A stretch of 48,557 nt of DNA from Anoxybacillus tengchongensis (GTDB taxonomy: Bacteria > Bacillota > Bacilli > Bacillales > Anoxybacillaceae). The notes below the pieces were generated by a model. It worked only from the letters and a program-made list of their open reading frames with translations. It made no database searches and was not told the origin of the DNA. The stretch is from positions 1 through 48,557 of the forward strand of contig NZ_JACHES010000015.1 in NCBI RefSeq assembly GCF_014201585.1, in the 5' to 3' direction. A program made the translations under genes and the position numbers. Positions 1-9,218 of this stretch are shown here, one piece after another (the first letter of the stretch is position 1; every line of letters starts with the position of its first letter).

Positions 1-92
<92 letters not shown>

Positions 93-106
93 AAAACATA
101 AATTGT

Positions 107-181
107 TCCGCAGTAGCTCAGTGGTAGAGCACTCGGCTGTTAACCGAGCGGTCGTAGGTTCGAATCCTACCTGCGGAGCCA
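107..181 (+). tRNA. tRNA-Asn (GTT)
   Basis: Full cloverleaf: acceptor TCCGCAG pairs with CTGCGGA, the anticodon loop reads CTGTTAA, and CCA is encoded at 179-181. The same 75-nt gene recurs at 47003-47077. Confidence 0.97.
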
Positions 182-183
182 GT

Positions 184-256
184 GCTTCCATAGCTCAGTT
201 GGTAGAGCACTTCCATGGTAAGGAAGAGGTCACCGGTTCAAGCCCGGTTGGAAGCT
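184..256 (+). tRNA. tRNA-Thr (GGT)
   Basis: Acceptor GCTTCCA pairs with TGGAAGC. The anticodon stem CTTCC/GGAAG encloses loop ATGGTAA. CCA is not encoded. Confidence 0.95.
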
Positions 257-271
257 TGTGTGTCGTATGTT

Positions 272-343
272 GGCCCGTTGGTCAAGTGGTTAAGACACCG
301 CCCTTTCACGGCGGTAACACGGGTTCGAATCCCGTACGGGTCA
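272..343 (+). tRNA. tRNA-Glu (TTC)
   Basis: Acceptor GGCCCGT pairs with ACGGGTC; stem CCGCC/GGCGG encloses CTTTCAC. CCA is not encoded. An identical copy is at 47189-47260. Confidence 0.96.
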
Positions 344-351
344 TCTTTTAC

Positions 352-427
352 GGAGGATTAGCTCAGCTGGGAGAGCACTTGCCTTACAAGCAAGGGGTCG
401 GCGGTTCGATCCCGTCATCCTCCACCA
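352..427 (+). tRNA. tRNA-Val (TAC)
   Basis: Acceptor GGAGGAT pairs with ATCCTCC; anticodon loop CTTACAA. CCA is encoded at 425-427, whereas the copy at 47300-47372 lacks it. Confidence 0.96.
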
Positions 428-486
428 TACATTTGTATGAAATAATAAGAAGTTGGATAACATAACGTAGTTGATAAAAAACAACT

Positions 487-562
<76 letters not shown>

Positions 563-567
563 TCTGC

Positions 568-652
568 GGAGGGGTAGCGAAGTGGCTAAACGCGGCGGAC
601 TGTAAATCCGCTCCCTTTGGGTTCGGCGGTTCGAATCCGTCCCCCTCCACCA
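568..652 (+). tRNA. tRNA-Tyr (GTA)
   Basis: Class II tRNA of 85 nt with a long variable arm. Acceptor GGAGGGG pairs with CCCCTCC, the anticodon loop is CTGTAAA, and CCA is encoded. Confidence 0.96.
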
Positions 653-669
653 TGATTTTTTTTCATCAA

Positions 670-744
670 TGGGCTATAGCCAAGCGGTAAGGCAACGGAC
701 TTTGACTCCGTGATGCGCTGGTTCGAATCCAGCTAGCCCAGCCA
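670..744 (+). tRNA. tRNA-Gln (TTG)
   Basis: Acceptor TGGGCTA pairs with TAGCCCA; loop CTTTGAC gives anticodon TTG. CCA is encoded at 742-744. It is followed by a truncated tRNA-Lys copy, as is the second tRNA-Gln at 47487-47561. Confidence 0.96.
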
Positions 745-754
745 TTTGTATAAT

Positions 755-771
755 GAACCATTAGCTCAGCA
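755..771 (+). pseudogene. truncated tRNA-Lys 5' fragment
   Basis: Seventeen bases match the first 17 of the intact tRNA-Lys at 890 except for one G-to-A change (GAACC for GAGCC). The match starts at the mature 5' end and stops in the D-loop. No 3' half follows; a structured insert begins at 772. It cannot make a tRNA. Confidence 0.75.
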
Positions 772-889
772 ACGAGCAAAACTTCTTCGAACATGTTACG
801 ATTTGTCCCGACGCACTTGGCATCTTGGCTGTGTTAGTAGAGGAAGGGACAGGTAAAGAAAGATTGAGTAAGTTTTTTTAACTTATAAC
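772..889 (+). other. structured insert A between tRNA-Lys fragment and intact tRNA-Lys
   Basis: It begins ACGAGC and, after 26 nt, forms a 6-bp stem TGTCCC (804-809)/GGGACA (846-851). The 36-nt apical part starts GACGCA and ends GTAGAGGAA. An outer stem AAAACTT (778-784)/AAGTTTT (870-876) can close it. The order, spacing and loop motifs match insert C at 48265, where the main stem is TGCCTC/GAGGCA, so two base pairs covary. No reading frame is apparent. Function unknown; a non-coding RNA or a small structured mobile element are the best guesses. Confidence 0.6.
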
Positions 890-962
890 GAGCCATTAGC
901 TCAGCAGGTAGAGCATCTGACTTTTAATCAGAGGGTCGGAGGTTCGAGTCCTCCATGGCTCA
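890..962 (+). tRNA. tRNA-Lys (TTT)
   Basis: Acceptor GAGCCAT pairs with ATGGCTC; stem TCTGA/TCAGA encloses CTTTTAA. CCA is not encoded. The D-arm has AGCAGG where the second copy (47710) has AGTAGG. Confidence 0.96.
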
Positions 963-968
963 CTGTTT

Positions 969-1043
969 GCGGAAGTAGTTCAGTGGTAGAACACCACCTT
1001 GCCAAGGTGGGGGTCGCGGGTTCGAGTCCCGTCTTCCGCTCCA
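969..1043 (+). tRNA. tRNA-Gly (GCC)
   Basis: Acceptor GCGGAAG pairs with CTTCCGC; loop TTGCCAA. CCA is encoded at 1041-1043. Confidence 0.96.
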
Positions 1044-1044
1044 C

Positions 1045-1117
1045 GGGGCCTTAGCTCAGCTGGGAGAGCGCCTGCTTTGCACGCAGGAGGTCATCGGTTC
1101 GATCCCGATAGGCTCCA
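1045..1117 (+). tRNA. tRNA-Ala (TGC)
   Basis: Acceptor GGGGCCT pairs with AGGCTCC (one G-T pair); loop TTTGCAC. CCA is not encoded. Last tRNA of the first cluster. Confidence 0.95.
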
Positions 1118-1125
1118 TACTACTT

Positions 1126-1156
1126 AAAACCTTAGGTACTACCTAAGGTTTTTTTC
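1126..1156 (+). terminator. terminator of the first rrn-tRNA operon
   Basis: Ten-bp stem AACCTTAGGT/ACCTAAGGTT with a 3-nt loop, followed by a run of seven T. It lies nine bases after the last tRNA. Confidence 0.92.
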
Positions 1157-1193
1157 TGTTTAGTATAGAATAAATATTCAAAAAGTTGTCGAG

Positions 1194-1223
1194 TTGAGCC
1201 AACTGTTTCTCCTCATGTACAAT
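1194..1223 (+). promoter_or_regulatory. sigma-A type promoter of rocF
   Basis: TTGAGC, an 18-bp spacer and TACAAT lie 33 bp upstream of the rocF start. No clear -12/-24 sigma-54 signature is visible here. Confidence 0.55.
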
Positions 1224-1256
1224 AAACATTAGATACAGCAAGGGGAGGAGATCAAG

Positions 1257-2153
1257 ATGAACATCTCTATTATTGGTGTGCCAATGGACTTAGGACAAAC
1301 ACGTCGTGGCGTTGATATGGGACCAAGCGCAATTCGCTATGCGGGTGTAGTAGAGCGTTTGGAAAACTTAAATCATGATATTGAAGATTTAGGTGATATT
1401 CAAATTGGTCGCGCTGAGCGCGTTCAAGATGTAACAAATCCAAAATTACGAAACTTGAAAGCGGTTGCTGAAGCAAATGAAAAGCTAGCTAATACAGTAG
1501 ATGAAGTTGTAACAAGAGGTCGCTTTCCACTTGTTCTCGGTGGTGATCATAGTATTGCGATTGGGACACTTGCAGGAGTGGCTAAACATTACAAAAATTT
1601 AGGCGTCATTTGGTATGATGCGCATGGGGATTTAAACACGGAAGAAACTTCGCCTTCAGGGAATATTCACGGTATGCCGCTTGCTGCAAGCTTAGGACTT
1701 GGTCATCCAGCTTTAACGATGATTGGTGGATATAGCCCAAAAGTGAAACCAGAAAATATTGTGATCATCGGTGCTCGTTCACTTGATGAAGGTGAAAAAC
1801 AACTCATTAAGGAAAAAGGAATTAAAATATATACAATGCATGAGATCGATCGTCTAGGCATGACGAAAGTGATGGAAGAGACGATTGCGTATTTAAAAGA
1901 ACGAACAGACGGTGTACATTTGTCTCTTGACTTAGATGGACTTGATCCACACGATGCACCGGGAGTTGGAACACCTGTAATTGGTGGACTGACGTATCGT
2001 GAAAGTCACTTAGCGATGGAAATGTTAGCTGAAGCACAAATTATCACGTCAGCAGAGTTTGTTGAAGTCAATCCCATTTTAGATGAACGAAATAAAACAG
2101 CTGCAACCGCTGTTGCTTTAATGGGCTCGTTGTTTGGTGAGAAGCTCGTATGA
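1257..2153 (+). CDS. rocF: arginase
   Basis: This 298-residue protein hydrolyses arginine to ornithine and urea, the entry step of arginine catabolism, in the cytoplasm. The manganese-binding motifs of the arginase/ureohydrolase family are intact: GGDHSIAIG near residue 97, DAHGDLN near 122 and SLDLDGLDP near 223. The length is normal for bacterial arginases. The ATG follows a strong ribosome site (GGGGAGG at 1242-1248). The gene stands alone between the rrn-tRNA terminator and a hairpin that overlaps its own stop codon. Here it is not beside rocD or rocE, unlike the B. subtilis rocDEF operon. Confidence 0.96.
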   Translation: MNISIIGVPMDLGQTRRGVDMGPSAIRYAGVVERLENLNHDIEDLGDIQIGRAERVQDVTNPKLRNLKAVAEANEKLANTVDEVVTRGRFPLVLGGDHSIAIGTLAGVAKHYKNLGVIWYDAHGDLNTEETSPSGNIHGMPLAASLGLGHPALTMIGGYSPKVKPENIVIIGARSLDEGEKQLIKEKGIKIYTMHEIDRLGMTKVMEETIAYLKERTDGVHLSLDLDGLDPHDAPGVGTPVIGGLTYRESHLAMEMLAEAQIITSAEFVEVNPILDERNKTAATAVALMGSLFGEKLV

Positions 2154-2186
2154 GAGGTGGCATGATGCCCCCTCTCGATTTTTTTT
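2152..2186 (+). terminator. terminator after rocF
   Basis: GAGAGG pairs with CCTCTC, with inner GGCAT/ATGCC pairing, followed by eight T. The 5' arm overlaps the rocF stop codon. Confidence 0.85.
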
Positions 2187-2215
2187 AAAAAAATTAACAT
2201 ATTCGTTGCGATTTA

Positions 2216-2243
2216 TGGAACTTTGCTTTATGTTATTCGTATA
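2216..2243 (+). promoter_or_regulatory. sigma-W type (ECF) autoregulatory promoter of sigW
   Basis: TGGAAC (2216-2221), exactly 16 bp, then CGTATA (2238-2243). The known sigma-W consensus is TGAAAC-N16-CGTA, and autoregulation of sigW is established in B. subtilis. There is one mismatch in the -35. Confidence 0.8.
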
Positions 2244-2276
2244 AAATAGTAGCCCCCATGTGGAGGTAAATATTGA

Positions 2277-2840
2277 ATGGACATGTTTATTAGGCAACGC
2301 ATTAAAGCAGTAAAAAAAGGAGATCAAAATGCTTTTGCTGACATTGTCGAAATGTACAAAGATAAAATTTATCAACTATGCTATCGGATGTTAGGAAACC
2401 GTCATGAGGCAGAAGACGCTGCCCAAGAAGCGTTTATTCGGGCGTATGTCAACATTCATACATACGATCCAAACATGAAATTTTCTTCTTGGCTATATCG
2501 TATTGCAACAAATTTATCGATTGATCGCATGCGTAAAAAAAAGCCGGATGTTTATTTAGATGCAGAAGTATCAGGGACAGACGGGCTAACGATGTACTCC
2601 CAGCTCGCAGGCGAAGGAACTTCCCCGGAAGATGCGTTAGAAAGTTTAGAGTTACAACAAATGGTACAAGAAGCGATTTTAAAACTACCGGAAAAATATC
2701 GCGCTGTCATCGTCTTAAAATATATTGATGAATTATCGTTACAAGAGATTAGTGATATTTTAAACTTGCCGATTGGCACGGTAAAAACGCGTATTCATCG
2801 TGGTCGTGAAGCATTGCGCAAACATTTAGAACATTTATGA
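2277..2840 (+). CDS. sigW: ECF RNA polymerase sigma factor SigW
   Basis: This 187-residue group IV sigma factor directs transcription of cell-envelope stress and antimicrobial-peptide resistance genes. Region 2 covers about residues 20-95 (YRMLGNRHEAEDAAQEAF, then FSSWLYRIATNLSIDRMRKK). Region 4 covers about 130-185 and ends in the helix-turn-helix IGTVKTRIHRGREAL. It closely resembles B. subtilis SigW. The ATG at 2277 lies after GGAGG at 2262-2266. A sigma-W type promoter precedes it, and its anti-sigma factor follows 18 bp downstream. Confidence 0.97.
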   Translation: MDMFIRQRIKAVKKGDQNAFADIVEMYKDKIYQLCYRMLGNRHEAEDAAQEAFIRAYVNIHTYDPNMKFSSWLYRIATNLSIDRMRKKKPDVYLDAEVSGTDGLTMYSQLAGEGTSPEDALESLELQQMVQEAILKLPEKYRAVIVLKYIDELSLQEISDILNLPIGTVKTRIHRGREALRKHLEHL

Positions 2841-2858
2841 TAAGAAGGAGTGAGACGG

Positions 2859-3473
2859 ATGCCATGCTCTAAAAAAATTGTTCAATGGATGCATGACTAC
2901 TTAGACGGAGATATTCAAAAAGAAGAAGAGCAACAATTACGTAGCCATATTCAACAATGTGAAGCATGTCGAGAGCATTTTTATGCATTGAAAAAAACAG
3001 TGGCGTTTGTCGAAAATGTTTCCCACTTCACCCCTTCCGACGATTTTATTAAAAAAGTGATGTACAATTTACCTCGTGAAAAACGGCGTGTACGTTGGAA
3101 ACGATGGCTTACTCATCATCCGTTTTTAACGGCTGCATCATTATTTCTCCTATTAAGCACGAGCAGTTTATGGGCAGTTTGGCAAGAGGATAATGAATTT
3201 TCATTTTCTAAGCAAGAACATTTAATTGTTCAAAACCATACCGTCATTGTGCCAGAAGGAAAAGTCGTGGAAGGTGATATTGTTGTTCGAAACGGCGATA
3301 TTAAAATTGAAGGAGAAGTGCATGGCAATGTTACCGTCATTAACGGCCATAAATATTTAGCTTCTGCTGGTGAAGTAACTGGACAAATTGAAGAAGTTAA
3401 TGAAGTGTTTGATTGGATTTGGTATAATGTAAAAAGAGTCGGTTACAATATCGCCAAAACATTAACGAAATAG
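2859..3473 (+). CDS. rsiW: anti-sigma-W factor RsiW
   Basis: This 204-residue single-pass membrane protein holds SigW inactive until it is cleaved by regulated proteolysis (established for B. subtilis). The zinc anti-sigma motif HxxxCxxC is visible at H30, C34 and C37. One membrane segment lies at about residues 86-108, followed by an extracytoplasmic domain rich in short V/I/G beta repeats. The ATG at 2859 sits 9 nt after AAGGAG; the GTG at 2850 in the same frame abuts that site and is less likely. A hairpin with a T-run overlaps the stop codon and partly separates this gene from cdaA. Confidence 0.95.
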   Translation: MPCSKKIVQWMHDYLDGDIQKEEEQQLRSHIQQCEACREHFYALKKTVAFVENVSHFTPSDDFIKKVMYNLPREKRRVRWKRWLTHHPFLTAASLFLLLSTSSLWAVWQEDNEFSFSKQEHLIVQNHTVIVPEGKVVEGDIVVRNGDIKIEGEVHGNVTVINGHKYLASAGEVTGQIEEVNEVFDWIWYNVKRVGYNIAKTLTK

Positions 3474-3496
3474 CCATCCATATTGATGGCTTTTTT
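3472..3496 (+). terminator. terminator between rsiW and cdaA
   Basis: AGCCATC pairs with GATGGCT over a short loop, followed by six T. It starts within the rsiW stop codon, so cdaA may depend on read-through or its own promoter. Confidence 0.7.
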
Positions 3497-3536
3497 ACAT
3501 GTGAGAGCAATTAGAATGAGTGAAGGAAGTGTAAGA

Positions 3537-4358
3537 ATGCCATTTGGAGAGCTCCCAACATTTGTGAATTACCTCATTAAGTTTGTAGACATTCTTGTCG
3601 TTTGGTTTGTCATTTATAAGCTCATTATGGTTGTGCGTGGCACGAAAGCGGTGCAACTGCTTAAAGGGATTATTGTCATTATTCTTGTTCGAATTGTAAG
3701 TAGCTTCATGGGATTGAGCACGTTACAATGGTTGATGGATCAAGCGATTACATGGGGCTTTTTAGCTATCATTATCATTTTTCAACCAGAATTGCGCCGA
3801 GCACTTGAACAACTAGGGAGAGGGAAACTGTTTTCACGAAGTACGACTCCTGAAGAGGAAGAACAAACGCATATGATCGAAGCGATCGTAAAAGCGACAG
3901 AGTATATGGCAAAACGACGAATCGGGGCCCTTATTTCTATCGAACGAGAAACAGGAATGGGCGATTATATTGAAACCGGCATTCCATTACACGCGCACGT
4001 TTCATCAGAGTTGCTCATTAACATTTTTATTCCAAATACACCACTTCACGATGGAGCTGTCATTATCCAAAAAAATCAAATTGCTGCGGCATCATGTTAT
4101 TTGCCGTTGTCGGAAAGCCCGTTTATTTCCAAGGAGCTCGGTACGCGACACCGCGCGGCATTAGGTATTAGCGAAGTAACAGACAGCATTACTGTTGTTG
4201 TGTCCGAAGAAACAGGGGCGATTTCTGTTGCGAAAAATGGGGAGCTTTACCGAGATTTAAAATTAGATGTATTACGAGAATTGCTGACGAAGGAGCTCAT
4301 TCAACCGAAAGCAACTTCTTCATCTCGTTGGCAGTGGAGGGCGAAAAAAAGTGGATAA
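3537..4358 (+). CDS. cdaA: diadenylate cyclase CdaA
   Basis: It joins two ATP molecules into cyclic di-AMP, a second messenger for potassium balance and cell-wall homeostasis. The 273-residue protein has three N-terminal membrane segments within about residues 10-80, then a cytoplasmic DAC domain. The signature motifs are present: LHDGAVI near residue 171 and GTRHRAA near 203. The ATG at 3537 follows GAAGGAAG and gives the usual N-terminus MPFGELP; an in-frame ATG at 3483 would fall in the terminator. The start of cdaR overlaps its end by 8 bp, and glmM follows, the conserved cdaA-cdaR-glmM module. Confidence 0.96.
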   Translation: MPFGELPTFVNYLIKFVDILVVWFVIYKLIMVVRGTKAVQLLKGIIVIILVRIVSSFMGLSTLQWLMDQAITWGFLAIIIIFQPELRRALEQLGRGKLFSRSTTPEEEEQTHMIEAIVKATEYMAKRRIGALISIERETGMGDYIETGIPLHAHVSSELLINIFIPNTPLHDGAVIIQKNQIAAASCYLPLSESPFISKELGTRHRAALGISEVTDSITVVVSEETGAISVAKNGELYRDLKLDVLRELLTKELIQPKATSSSRWQWRAKKSG

Positions 4359-5586
4359 ATGGATGAATAGCCCATGGTTTATACGCATCTTTTCTTTATT
4401 GTTAGCACTTATGATTTACGTTTCAGTTAATATTGAAACACAATCGAATAGTACGTCACGAAATACGGTTGGACAAACGGATATTGAAACGGTGACGGAC
4501 GTACCGGTTGTAGCGTATTACGATCAAGAAAACCTTGTTGTTTCTGGTATTCCTCAATCGGTCAACGTCATGCTTGAAGGACCAAAAAGTATTGTCACGC
4601 CAACGAAGCTGCAACGGGATTTTGAAGTGTACGTTGATTTATCTAAATTACCAATTGGTACGCATACCGTCCCTTTGAAATACCGAAATATTTCTGAAAA
4701 ATTACGCGTCACCATTGATCCAGCGACAATTACTGTAACTATCGATGAACGAGTGTCAAAAGACTTTCCGGTGGAAGTCGACTTTATTAACAAATCGCAA
4801 ATTGCAGATGGTTATTCACCGGAACAACCAATTGTTAAACCAAATATTGTGAAAGTGACGGGAGCAAAAACATTAATTGATAAAGTGGCATTAGTAAAGG
4901 CGCGCGTCGATTTAAAAGGAGTCGAAGAAACGATTGAACGAGAATCGAAAGTGACGGTATATGATAAAGAAGGAAATGTATTACCACTTGATGTAGAACC
5001 ATCTATTGTCGATATTACCGTACCGATTAAAAGCCCAAGCAAGACCGTTCCCCTAAAAATTGAACGAAAAGGAACGTTACGAGAAGGATTAAGCATCGTC
5101 AAAATGGAAGTCATTCCGAGTGAGGTAACGATTTTTGGACCAAAGGCAAAAATCGACGAAATCGAATTTATTACTGGCATTGAAATTGATTTAAGCGGTA
5201 TTACAAGCAATACGACTTTACAAGTCGATGTACCTGTTCCAAAAGGGGTGAAAGCTGTAGACCCAGCGAAAGTTACAATTTTAATTGAAGTGGAACAAGA
5301 AAAAGAGAGAACGTTTTATAATGTTCCAATTGAAATCATTGGACTAAACGATGCATATAAGGCTGAGTTGATAAATCCTATCGATCAAAATATGACGCTC
5401 ACGGCATTAGGAGCTCAACGTGTACTGAATGCTATTCAGTTGCAGGATATTGAGGTATACTTAAACGTTAGTGAATTAGGTATTGGTGAGCATAATGTGC
5501 CAATTGAAGTCAACGGGCCTCAAAACGTTCGATGGAAACTACCGCAAAAAGAAGCAACCATTCGTATCACAAGAAATGAGTCATGA
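4351..5586 (+). CDS. cdaR: CdaA regulatory protein CdaR (YbbR-domain protein)
   Basis: This 411-residue protein has one N-terminal membrane anchor (about residues 8-26) and a long extracytoplasmic region made of about four YbbR repeats, seen as recurring PxxVxVxGP-type strands. In other Firmicutes it contacts CdaA and modulates c-di-AMP synthesis. The start is GTG at 4351, 7 nt after GGAGGGCG, overlapping the cdaA end by 8 bp, so the two are probably translationally coupled. Confidence 0.94.
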   Translation: MDKWMNSPWFIRIFSLLLALMIYVSVNIETQSNSTSRNTVGQTDIETVTDVPVVAYYDQENLVVSGIPQSVNVMLEGPKSIVTPTKLQRDFEVYVDLSKLPIGTHTVPLKYRNISEKLRVTIDPATITVTIDERVSKDFPVEVDFINKSQIADGYSPEQPIVKPNIVKVTGAKTLIDKVALVKARVDLKGVEETIERESKVTVYDKEGNVLPLDVEPSIVDITVPIKSPSKTVPLKIERKGTLREGLSIVKMEVIPSEVTIFGPKAKIDEIEFITGIEIDLSGITSNTTLQVDVPVPKGVKAVDPAKVTILIEVEQEKERTFYNVPIEIIGLNDAYKAELINPIDQNMTLTALGAQRVLNAIQLQDIEVYLNVSELGIGEHNVPIEVNGPQNVRWKLPQKEATIRITRNES

Positions 5587-5602
5587 TAAAAGGAGCGATA
5601 GC

Positions 5603-6949
5603 ATGGGTAAGTATTTCGGAACAGACGGTGTTCGAGGGATTGCCAATAGTGAATTAACACCAGAATTAGCTTTTAAAATTGGCCGCTTTGGCGGTTACGT
5701 ATTAACGAAAGATAAAGAACGTCCGAAAGTGCTAATCGGGCGCGATACGCGCATTTCTGGTCATATGCTTGAAGGGGCGCTTGTAGCTGGACTGCTCTCC
5801 ATCGGGGCAGAAGTGATGCGCCTCGGCGTGATTTCTACACCAGGTGTAGCTTATTTAACAAAAGTATTAGGGGCGCAAGCGGGGGTTATGATCTCCGCTT
5901 CGCATAACCCTGTTCAAGACAACGGCATTAAGTTTTTCGGACCAGATGGTTTTAAGCTGTCCGATGAACAAGAACAAGAAATTGAAGCTCTTCTCGATAG
6001 TGAAGAAGATACGTTGCCACGTCCAATAGGCAAAGATTTAGGGCAAGTAAACGACTATTTTGAAGGCGGACAAAAATATTTACAATATTTAAAGCAAACA
6101 GTAGACGAGGATTTTTCCGGCATTCACGTAGCGCTTGATTGCGCGCACGGTGCGACATCGTCATTAGCGACGCACTTATTTGCCGATTTAGATGCCGATG
6201 TGTCGACAATGGGGGCATCACCGAATGGGTTAAATATTAACGACGGTGTCGGCTCAACACATCCGGAGGCGTTAGCCGCATTTGTGAAGGAAAAAGGGGC
6301 AGATGTAGGATTAGCGTTTGATGGAGATGGCGACCGATTAATTGCGGTTGATGAAAATGGTGAAATTGTTGACGGTGACCAAATTATGTACATTTGCGCA
6401 AAATATTTACATGAACAAGGGCGTTTGAAACATCAAACGGTCGTCTCAACCGTCATGAGCAACCTTGGTTTTTATAAAGCGCTTGAAGCGCAAGGGATCA
6501 AAAGTGTGCAAACAGCCGTTGGTGACCGCTATGTTGTGGAGGAAATGAAAAAGAACGGCTATAATTTAGGTGGAGAACAATCAGGGCATATTATTTTCTT
6601 AGATTACAATACGACAGGAGACGGGTTGTTGACAGCGCTACAGCTTGTCAACATTATGAAAGTAACGAAAAAGCCGCTTTCTGAGCTAGCAGGGGAAATG
6701 AAAAAATACCCACAAAAATTAGTGAACGTAAAAGTAACGGATAAACATGAAGCAATCGCAAGCGAAGAAGTGCAACGAGTCATTCGTGAAGTCGAAGAAG
6801 AAATGGCTGGAAATGGTCGTATTCTCGTTCGCCCGTCTGGTACGGAGCCACTCGTTCGCGTGATGGCAGAAGCACCGACAAACGAGCTTTGCGATCAATA
6901 CGTTGAGCGAATTGCAGCTGTTATTCGTGAGCGCTTTGGCACACAATAA
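5603..6949 (+). CDS. glmM: phosphoglucosamine mutase
   Basis: It converts glucosamine-6-phosphate to glucosamine-1-phosphate on the way to UDP-GlcNAc. The 448 residues carry the phosphoserine loop [15 protein letters not shown] near residue 100, the metal loop DGDGDR near 240 and the C-terminal phosphate loop [12 protein letters not shown]. The ATG at 5603 follows AAAGGAG and gives the family start [12 protein letters not shown]. Known work links GlmM to inhibition of CdaA, which fits the operon. A long terminator hairpin follows. Confidence 0.97.
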   Translation: MGKYFGTDGVRGIANSELTPELAFKIGRFGGYVLTKDKERPKVLIGRDTRISGHMLEGALVAGLLSIGAEVMRLGVISTPGVAYLTKVLGAQAGVMISASHNPVQDNGIKFFGPDGFKLSDEQEQEIEALLDSEEDTLPRPIGKDLGQVNDYFEGGQKYLQYLKQTVDEDFSGIHVALDCAHGATSSLATHLFADLDADVSTMGASPNGLNINDGVGSTHPEALAAFVKEKGADVGLAFDGDGDRLIAVDENGEIVDGDQIMYICAKYLHEQGRLKHQTVVSTVMSNLGFYKALEAQGIKSVQTAVGDRYVVEEMKKNGYNLGGEQSGHIIFLDYNTTGDGLLTALQLVNIMKVTKKPLSELAGEMKKYPQKLVNVKVTDKHEAIASEEVQRVIREVEEEMAGNGRILVRPSGTEPLVRVMAEAPTNELCDQYVERIAAVIRERFGTQ

Positions 6950-6963
6950 TGTTTTTGATAAAC

Positions 6964-7010
6964 AATATGCATAAATGGAACGGTTTATTCCATTTATGCA
7001 TATTTTGTTT
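6964..7010 (+). terminator. terminator after glmM
   Basis: A 17-bp near-perfect stem (6964-6980 with 6988-7004) around CGGTTTA ends in a T-rich tract. It separates glmM from the glmS leader. Confidence 0.85.
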
Positions 7011-7032
7011 ATACAGGGGTAAGCGATACACA

Positions 7033-7062
7033 TTGACGTTTGCCTCTTTGTTGTTGTAAACT
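7033..7062 (+). promoter_or_regulatory. sigma-A promoter of glmS
   Basis: TTGACG, 18 bp, TAAACT. It lies about 55 bp upstream of the ribozyme cleavage site. Confidence 0.6.
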
Positions 7063-7117
7063 ATTGTTGTTTGACATCTTACATGAAAGGAGGATAGCGG
7101 AAAACAACAGTTATTAA

Positions 7118-7268
7118 AGCGCCTGGACTAAGCTTTGGACGGGAAGAAAGCTTAGTTGACGAGGAGGAGGTTTATCGAGTGTTCGGCGGATGCCTCCCGG
7201 CTGATGCGATGACAGCCGCAAGTTCTTTCTTAAAACAAAGAGGCGACTCTTTGCACAAAGGAAAGAAC
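7118..7268 (+). ncRNA. glmS ribozyme-riboswitch (glucosamine-6-phosphate)
   Basis: The leader carries the glmS ribozyme core: AGCGCC at the cleavage site (cut expected between A7118 and G7119), TTGACGAGGAGGAGG at 7156-7170, and TTTATCGAGTGTTCGGCGG followed by TGCCTCCCGG at 7171-7200. The closing helix GTTCTTTC (7222-7229)/GAAAGAAC (7261-7268) marks the 3' end. With bound glucosamine-6-phosphate the RNA cuts itself and glmS mRNA is degraded (established). Together with the leader and an extra hairpin it fills the 386 bases between glmM and glmS. Confidence 0.95.
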
Positions 7269-7290
7269 GTTCATCGCACATACGAATCAA

Positions 7291-7314
7291 GGGGCAAGAG
7301 CCCCTTCTTGCCCC
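7291..7314 (+). promoter_or_regulatory. strong hairpin between glmS ribozyme and ribosome site
   Basis: GGGGCAAGA (7291-7299) pairs perfectly with TCTTGCCCC (7306-7314) over a 6-nt loop. It is not followed by a U-tract, so it is not a standard terminator. It ends 7 nt before the AGGGAGG ribosome site of glmS. Confidence 0.6.
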
Positions 7315-7335
7315 TATTATTAGGGAGGACTTGTT

Positions 7336-9138
7336 ATGTGCGGAATCGTTGGTTATATTGGTGAACAACCATCAAAGGAAATTTTATTGTACGGATTAGA
7401 GAAATTAGAGTATCGTGGATATGACTCTGCAGGTATTGCGTTATTAAACGAACAAGGTGTACATGTGTTTAAAGAAAAAGGACGCATTGCTGATTTGCGT
7501 GCCATTGTCGCAGAAGATGTAGACGCGCCGCTTGGCATCGGTCATACACGTTGGGCGACACACGGCGTGCCAAACCGCGTCAATGCCCATCCACACCAAA
7601 GTGCATCAGGTCGTTTTACTCTTGTGCATAATGGTGTAATCGAAAACTATGAATTGCTAAAACGTGATTATTTAGCACACGTGTCGTTCAAAAGTGATAC
7701 AGATACAGAAGTCATTGTGCAGTTAATTGAAACATTCGTGAACGACGGATTGGCGGTAGAAGAAGCGTTTCGTAAGACGCTTTCGCTCTTGAAAGGTTCC
7801 TATGCGATCGCTTTAATTGATGCAGAAAATGATGGCGTCATTTACGCAGCGAAAAATAAAAGCCCGCTTTTAGCTGGATTAGGCAAAGGGTTCAACGTTG
7901 TCGCAAGCGATGCATTAGCGATGCTGCAAGTGACAAACGAATATGTCGAGTTAATGGATAAAGAAATCGTCATCGTCACAAAGGAAAGTGTCACGATTAA
8001 AAAGTTAAATGGTGAAGTCGTAGAGCGCGCGCCGTACGTAGCGGAGTTGGATGCAAGCGACATTGAAAAAGGAACGTATCCTTACTACATGTTAAAAGAA
8101 ATTGACGAACAACCGCTTGTCATTCGCCGTTTGATTGAAAAATATCGAAACGAACAAGGTGAATTGGCGATTGACGAAAACATTGTTCAAGCAGTCAAAG
8201 AAGCAGACCGTTTATATATTGTCGCATGCGGCACGAGCTATCATGCTGGTTTAGTCGGTAAACAATTGATCGAAAACTGGGCGAAAATTCCTGTGGAAGT
8301 GCATATCGCAAGCGAATTTTCATACAACATGCCGCTTTTATCAGAAAAACCGCTATTTATTTATATTTCACAAAGTGGGGAAACAGCGGACAGCCGTGCG
8401 GTGCTTGTACGTACGAAAGAGCTTGGTCATAAATCATTAACGATTACGAACGTGCCAGGTTCGACATTATCGCGCGAAGCAGATTATACGCTTCTTCTTC
8501 ACGCTGGACCAGAAATCGCCGTTGCATCAACGAAAGCATATACAGCACAAATTGCAGTGCTTGCGATGTTAGCAGCGGTAGCTGCGAAAGCGAAAGGAAT
8601 GGCGCTAGATGTTGATGTGACGAAAGAGCTCGGCATTGTTGCAAATGCGATGGAAACACTTTGCGACGCAAAGCATGAAATGGAACAAATTGCACGCGAA
8701 TATTTAGCGACAACACGCAACTGCTTCTTTATCGGTCGCGCCGTTGACTATTATGTCGTATTAGAAGGGGCACTAAAGCTAAAAGAAATTTCTTATATTC
8801 AAGCAGAAGGCTTCGCGGGTGGAGAATTGAAGCACGGTACGATCGCTTTAATTGAAAATGGCACACCAGTGATCGCATTAGCGACACAAGAACATGTCAA
8901 CTTAAGCATTCGCGGTAACGTCAAAGAAGTTGTCGCCCGCGGCGCTAATCCGTGCATGATCTCCATGAAAGGATTAGATATGGAGGACGACCGTTTCGTC
9001 ATCCCAGCCGTTCATCCGATGCTCACACCGCTTGCGTCTGTCGTGCCATTGCAATTAATTGCTTACTATGCAGCATTACACCGTGGCTGCGACGTCGACA
9101 AACCGCGCAACTTAGCGAAGTCAGTAACGGTGGAGTAA
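7336..9138 (+). CDS. glmS: glutamine-fructose-6-phosphate aminotransferase
   Basis: It makes glucosamine-6-phosphate from fructose-6-phosphate and glutamine, the first committed step to amino-sugar cell-wall precursors. The 600 residues start MCGIVGYIG, where the cysteine becomes the N-terminal nucleophile of the glutaminase domain (about 1-220). Two SIS sugar-isomerase domains follow (about 285-600) with CGTSYHAG and SQSGETADS. The C-terminus [13 protein letters not shown] is the usual family ending. The ATG lies after AGGGAGG. Expression is governed by the ribozyme in its leader. Confidence 0.98.
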   Translation: MCGIVGYIGEQPSKEILLYGLEKLEYRGYDSAGIALLNEQGVHVFKEKGRIADLRAIVAEDVDAPLGIGHTRWATHGVPNRVNAHPHQSASGRFTLVHNGVIENYELLKRDYLAHVSFKSDTDTEVIVQLIETFVNDGLAVEEAFRKTLSLLKGSYAIALIDAENDGVIYAAKNKSPLLAGLGKGFNVVASDALAMLQVTNEYVELMDKEIVIVTKESVTIKKLNGEVVERAPYVAELDASDIEKGTYPYYMLKEIDEQPLVIRRLIEKYRNEQGELAIDENIVQAVKEADRLYIVACGTSYHAGLVGKQLIENWAKIPVEVHIASEFSYNMPLLSEKPLFIYISQSGETADSRAVLVRTKELGHKSLTITNVPGSTLSREADYTLLLHAGPEIAVASTKAYTAQIAVLAMLAAVAAKAKGMALDVDVTKELGIVANAMETLCDAKHEMEQIAREYLATTRNCFFIGRAVDYYVVLEGALKLKEISYIQAEGFAGGELKHGTIALIENGTPVIALATQEHVNLSIRGNVKEVVARGANPCMISMKGLDMEDDRFVIPAVHPMLTPLASVVPLQLIAYYAALHRGCDVDKPRNLAKSVTVE

Positions 9139-9154
9139 AGCTTAGAAGAAATGA

Positions 9155-9208
9155 TAAAAAACACACGTTATCGATTACGATGTATGTAATCGGACGTGTG
9201 TTTTTTTC
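9155..9208 (+). terminator. bidirectional terminator between glmS and ykhA
   Basis: ACACACGT (9161-9168)/ACGTGTGT (9194-9201) with inner CGATTAC/GTAATCG pairing. A-runs and T-runs flank it on both sides, so it can serve both converging genes. Confidence 0.85.
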
Positions 9209-9218
9209 TTGTAAATAT

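Noticed and set aside
772-889. Reading the insert as a lysine riboswitch because of GTAGAGG next to tRNA-Lys
   Set aside because: The rest of the L-box core is missing, the insert is too short, and insert C with the same motif lies before tRNA-Gly.
8444-8716. Antisense frames of 70-90 codons in glmS and similar ones in other genes
   Set aside because: They are mirror effects of codon use in strongly coding genes and lack ribosome sites.
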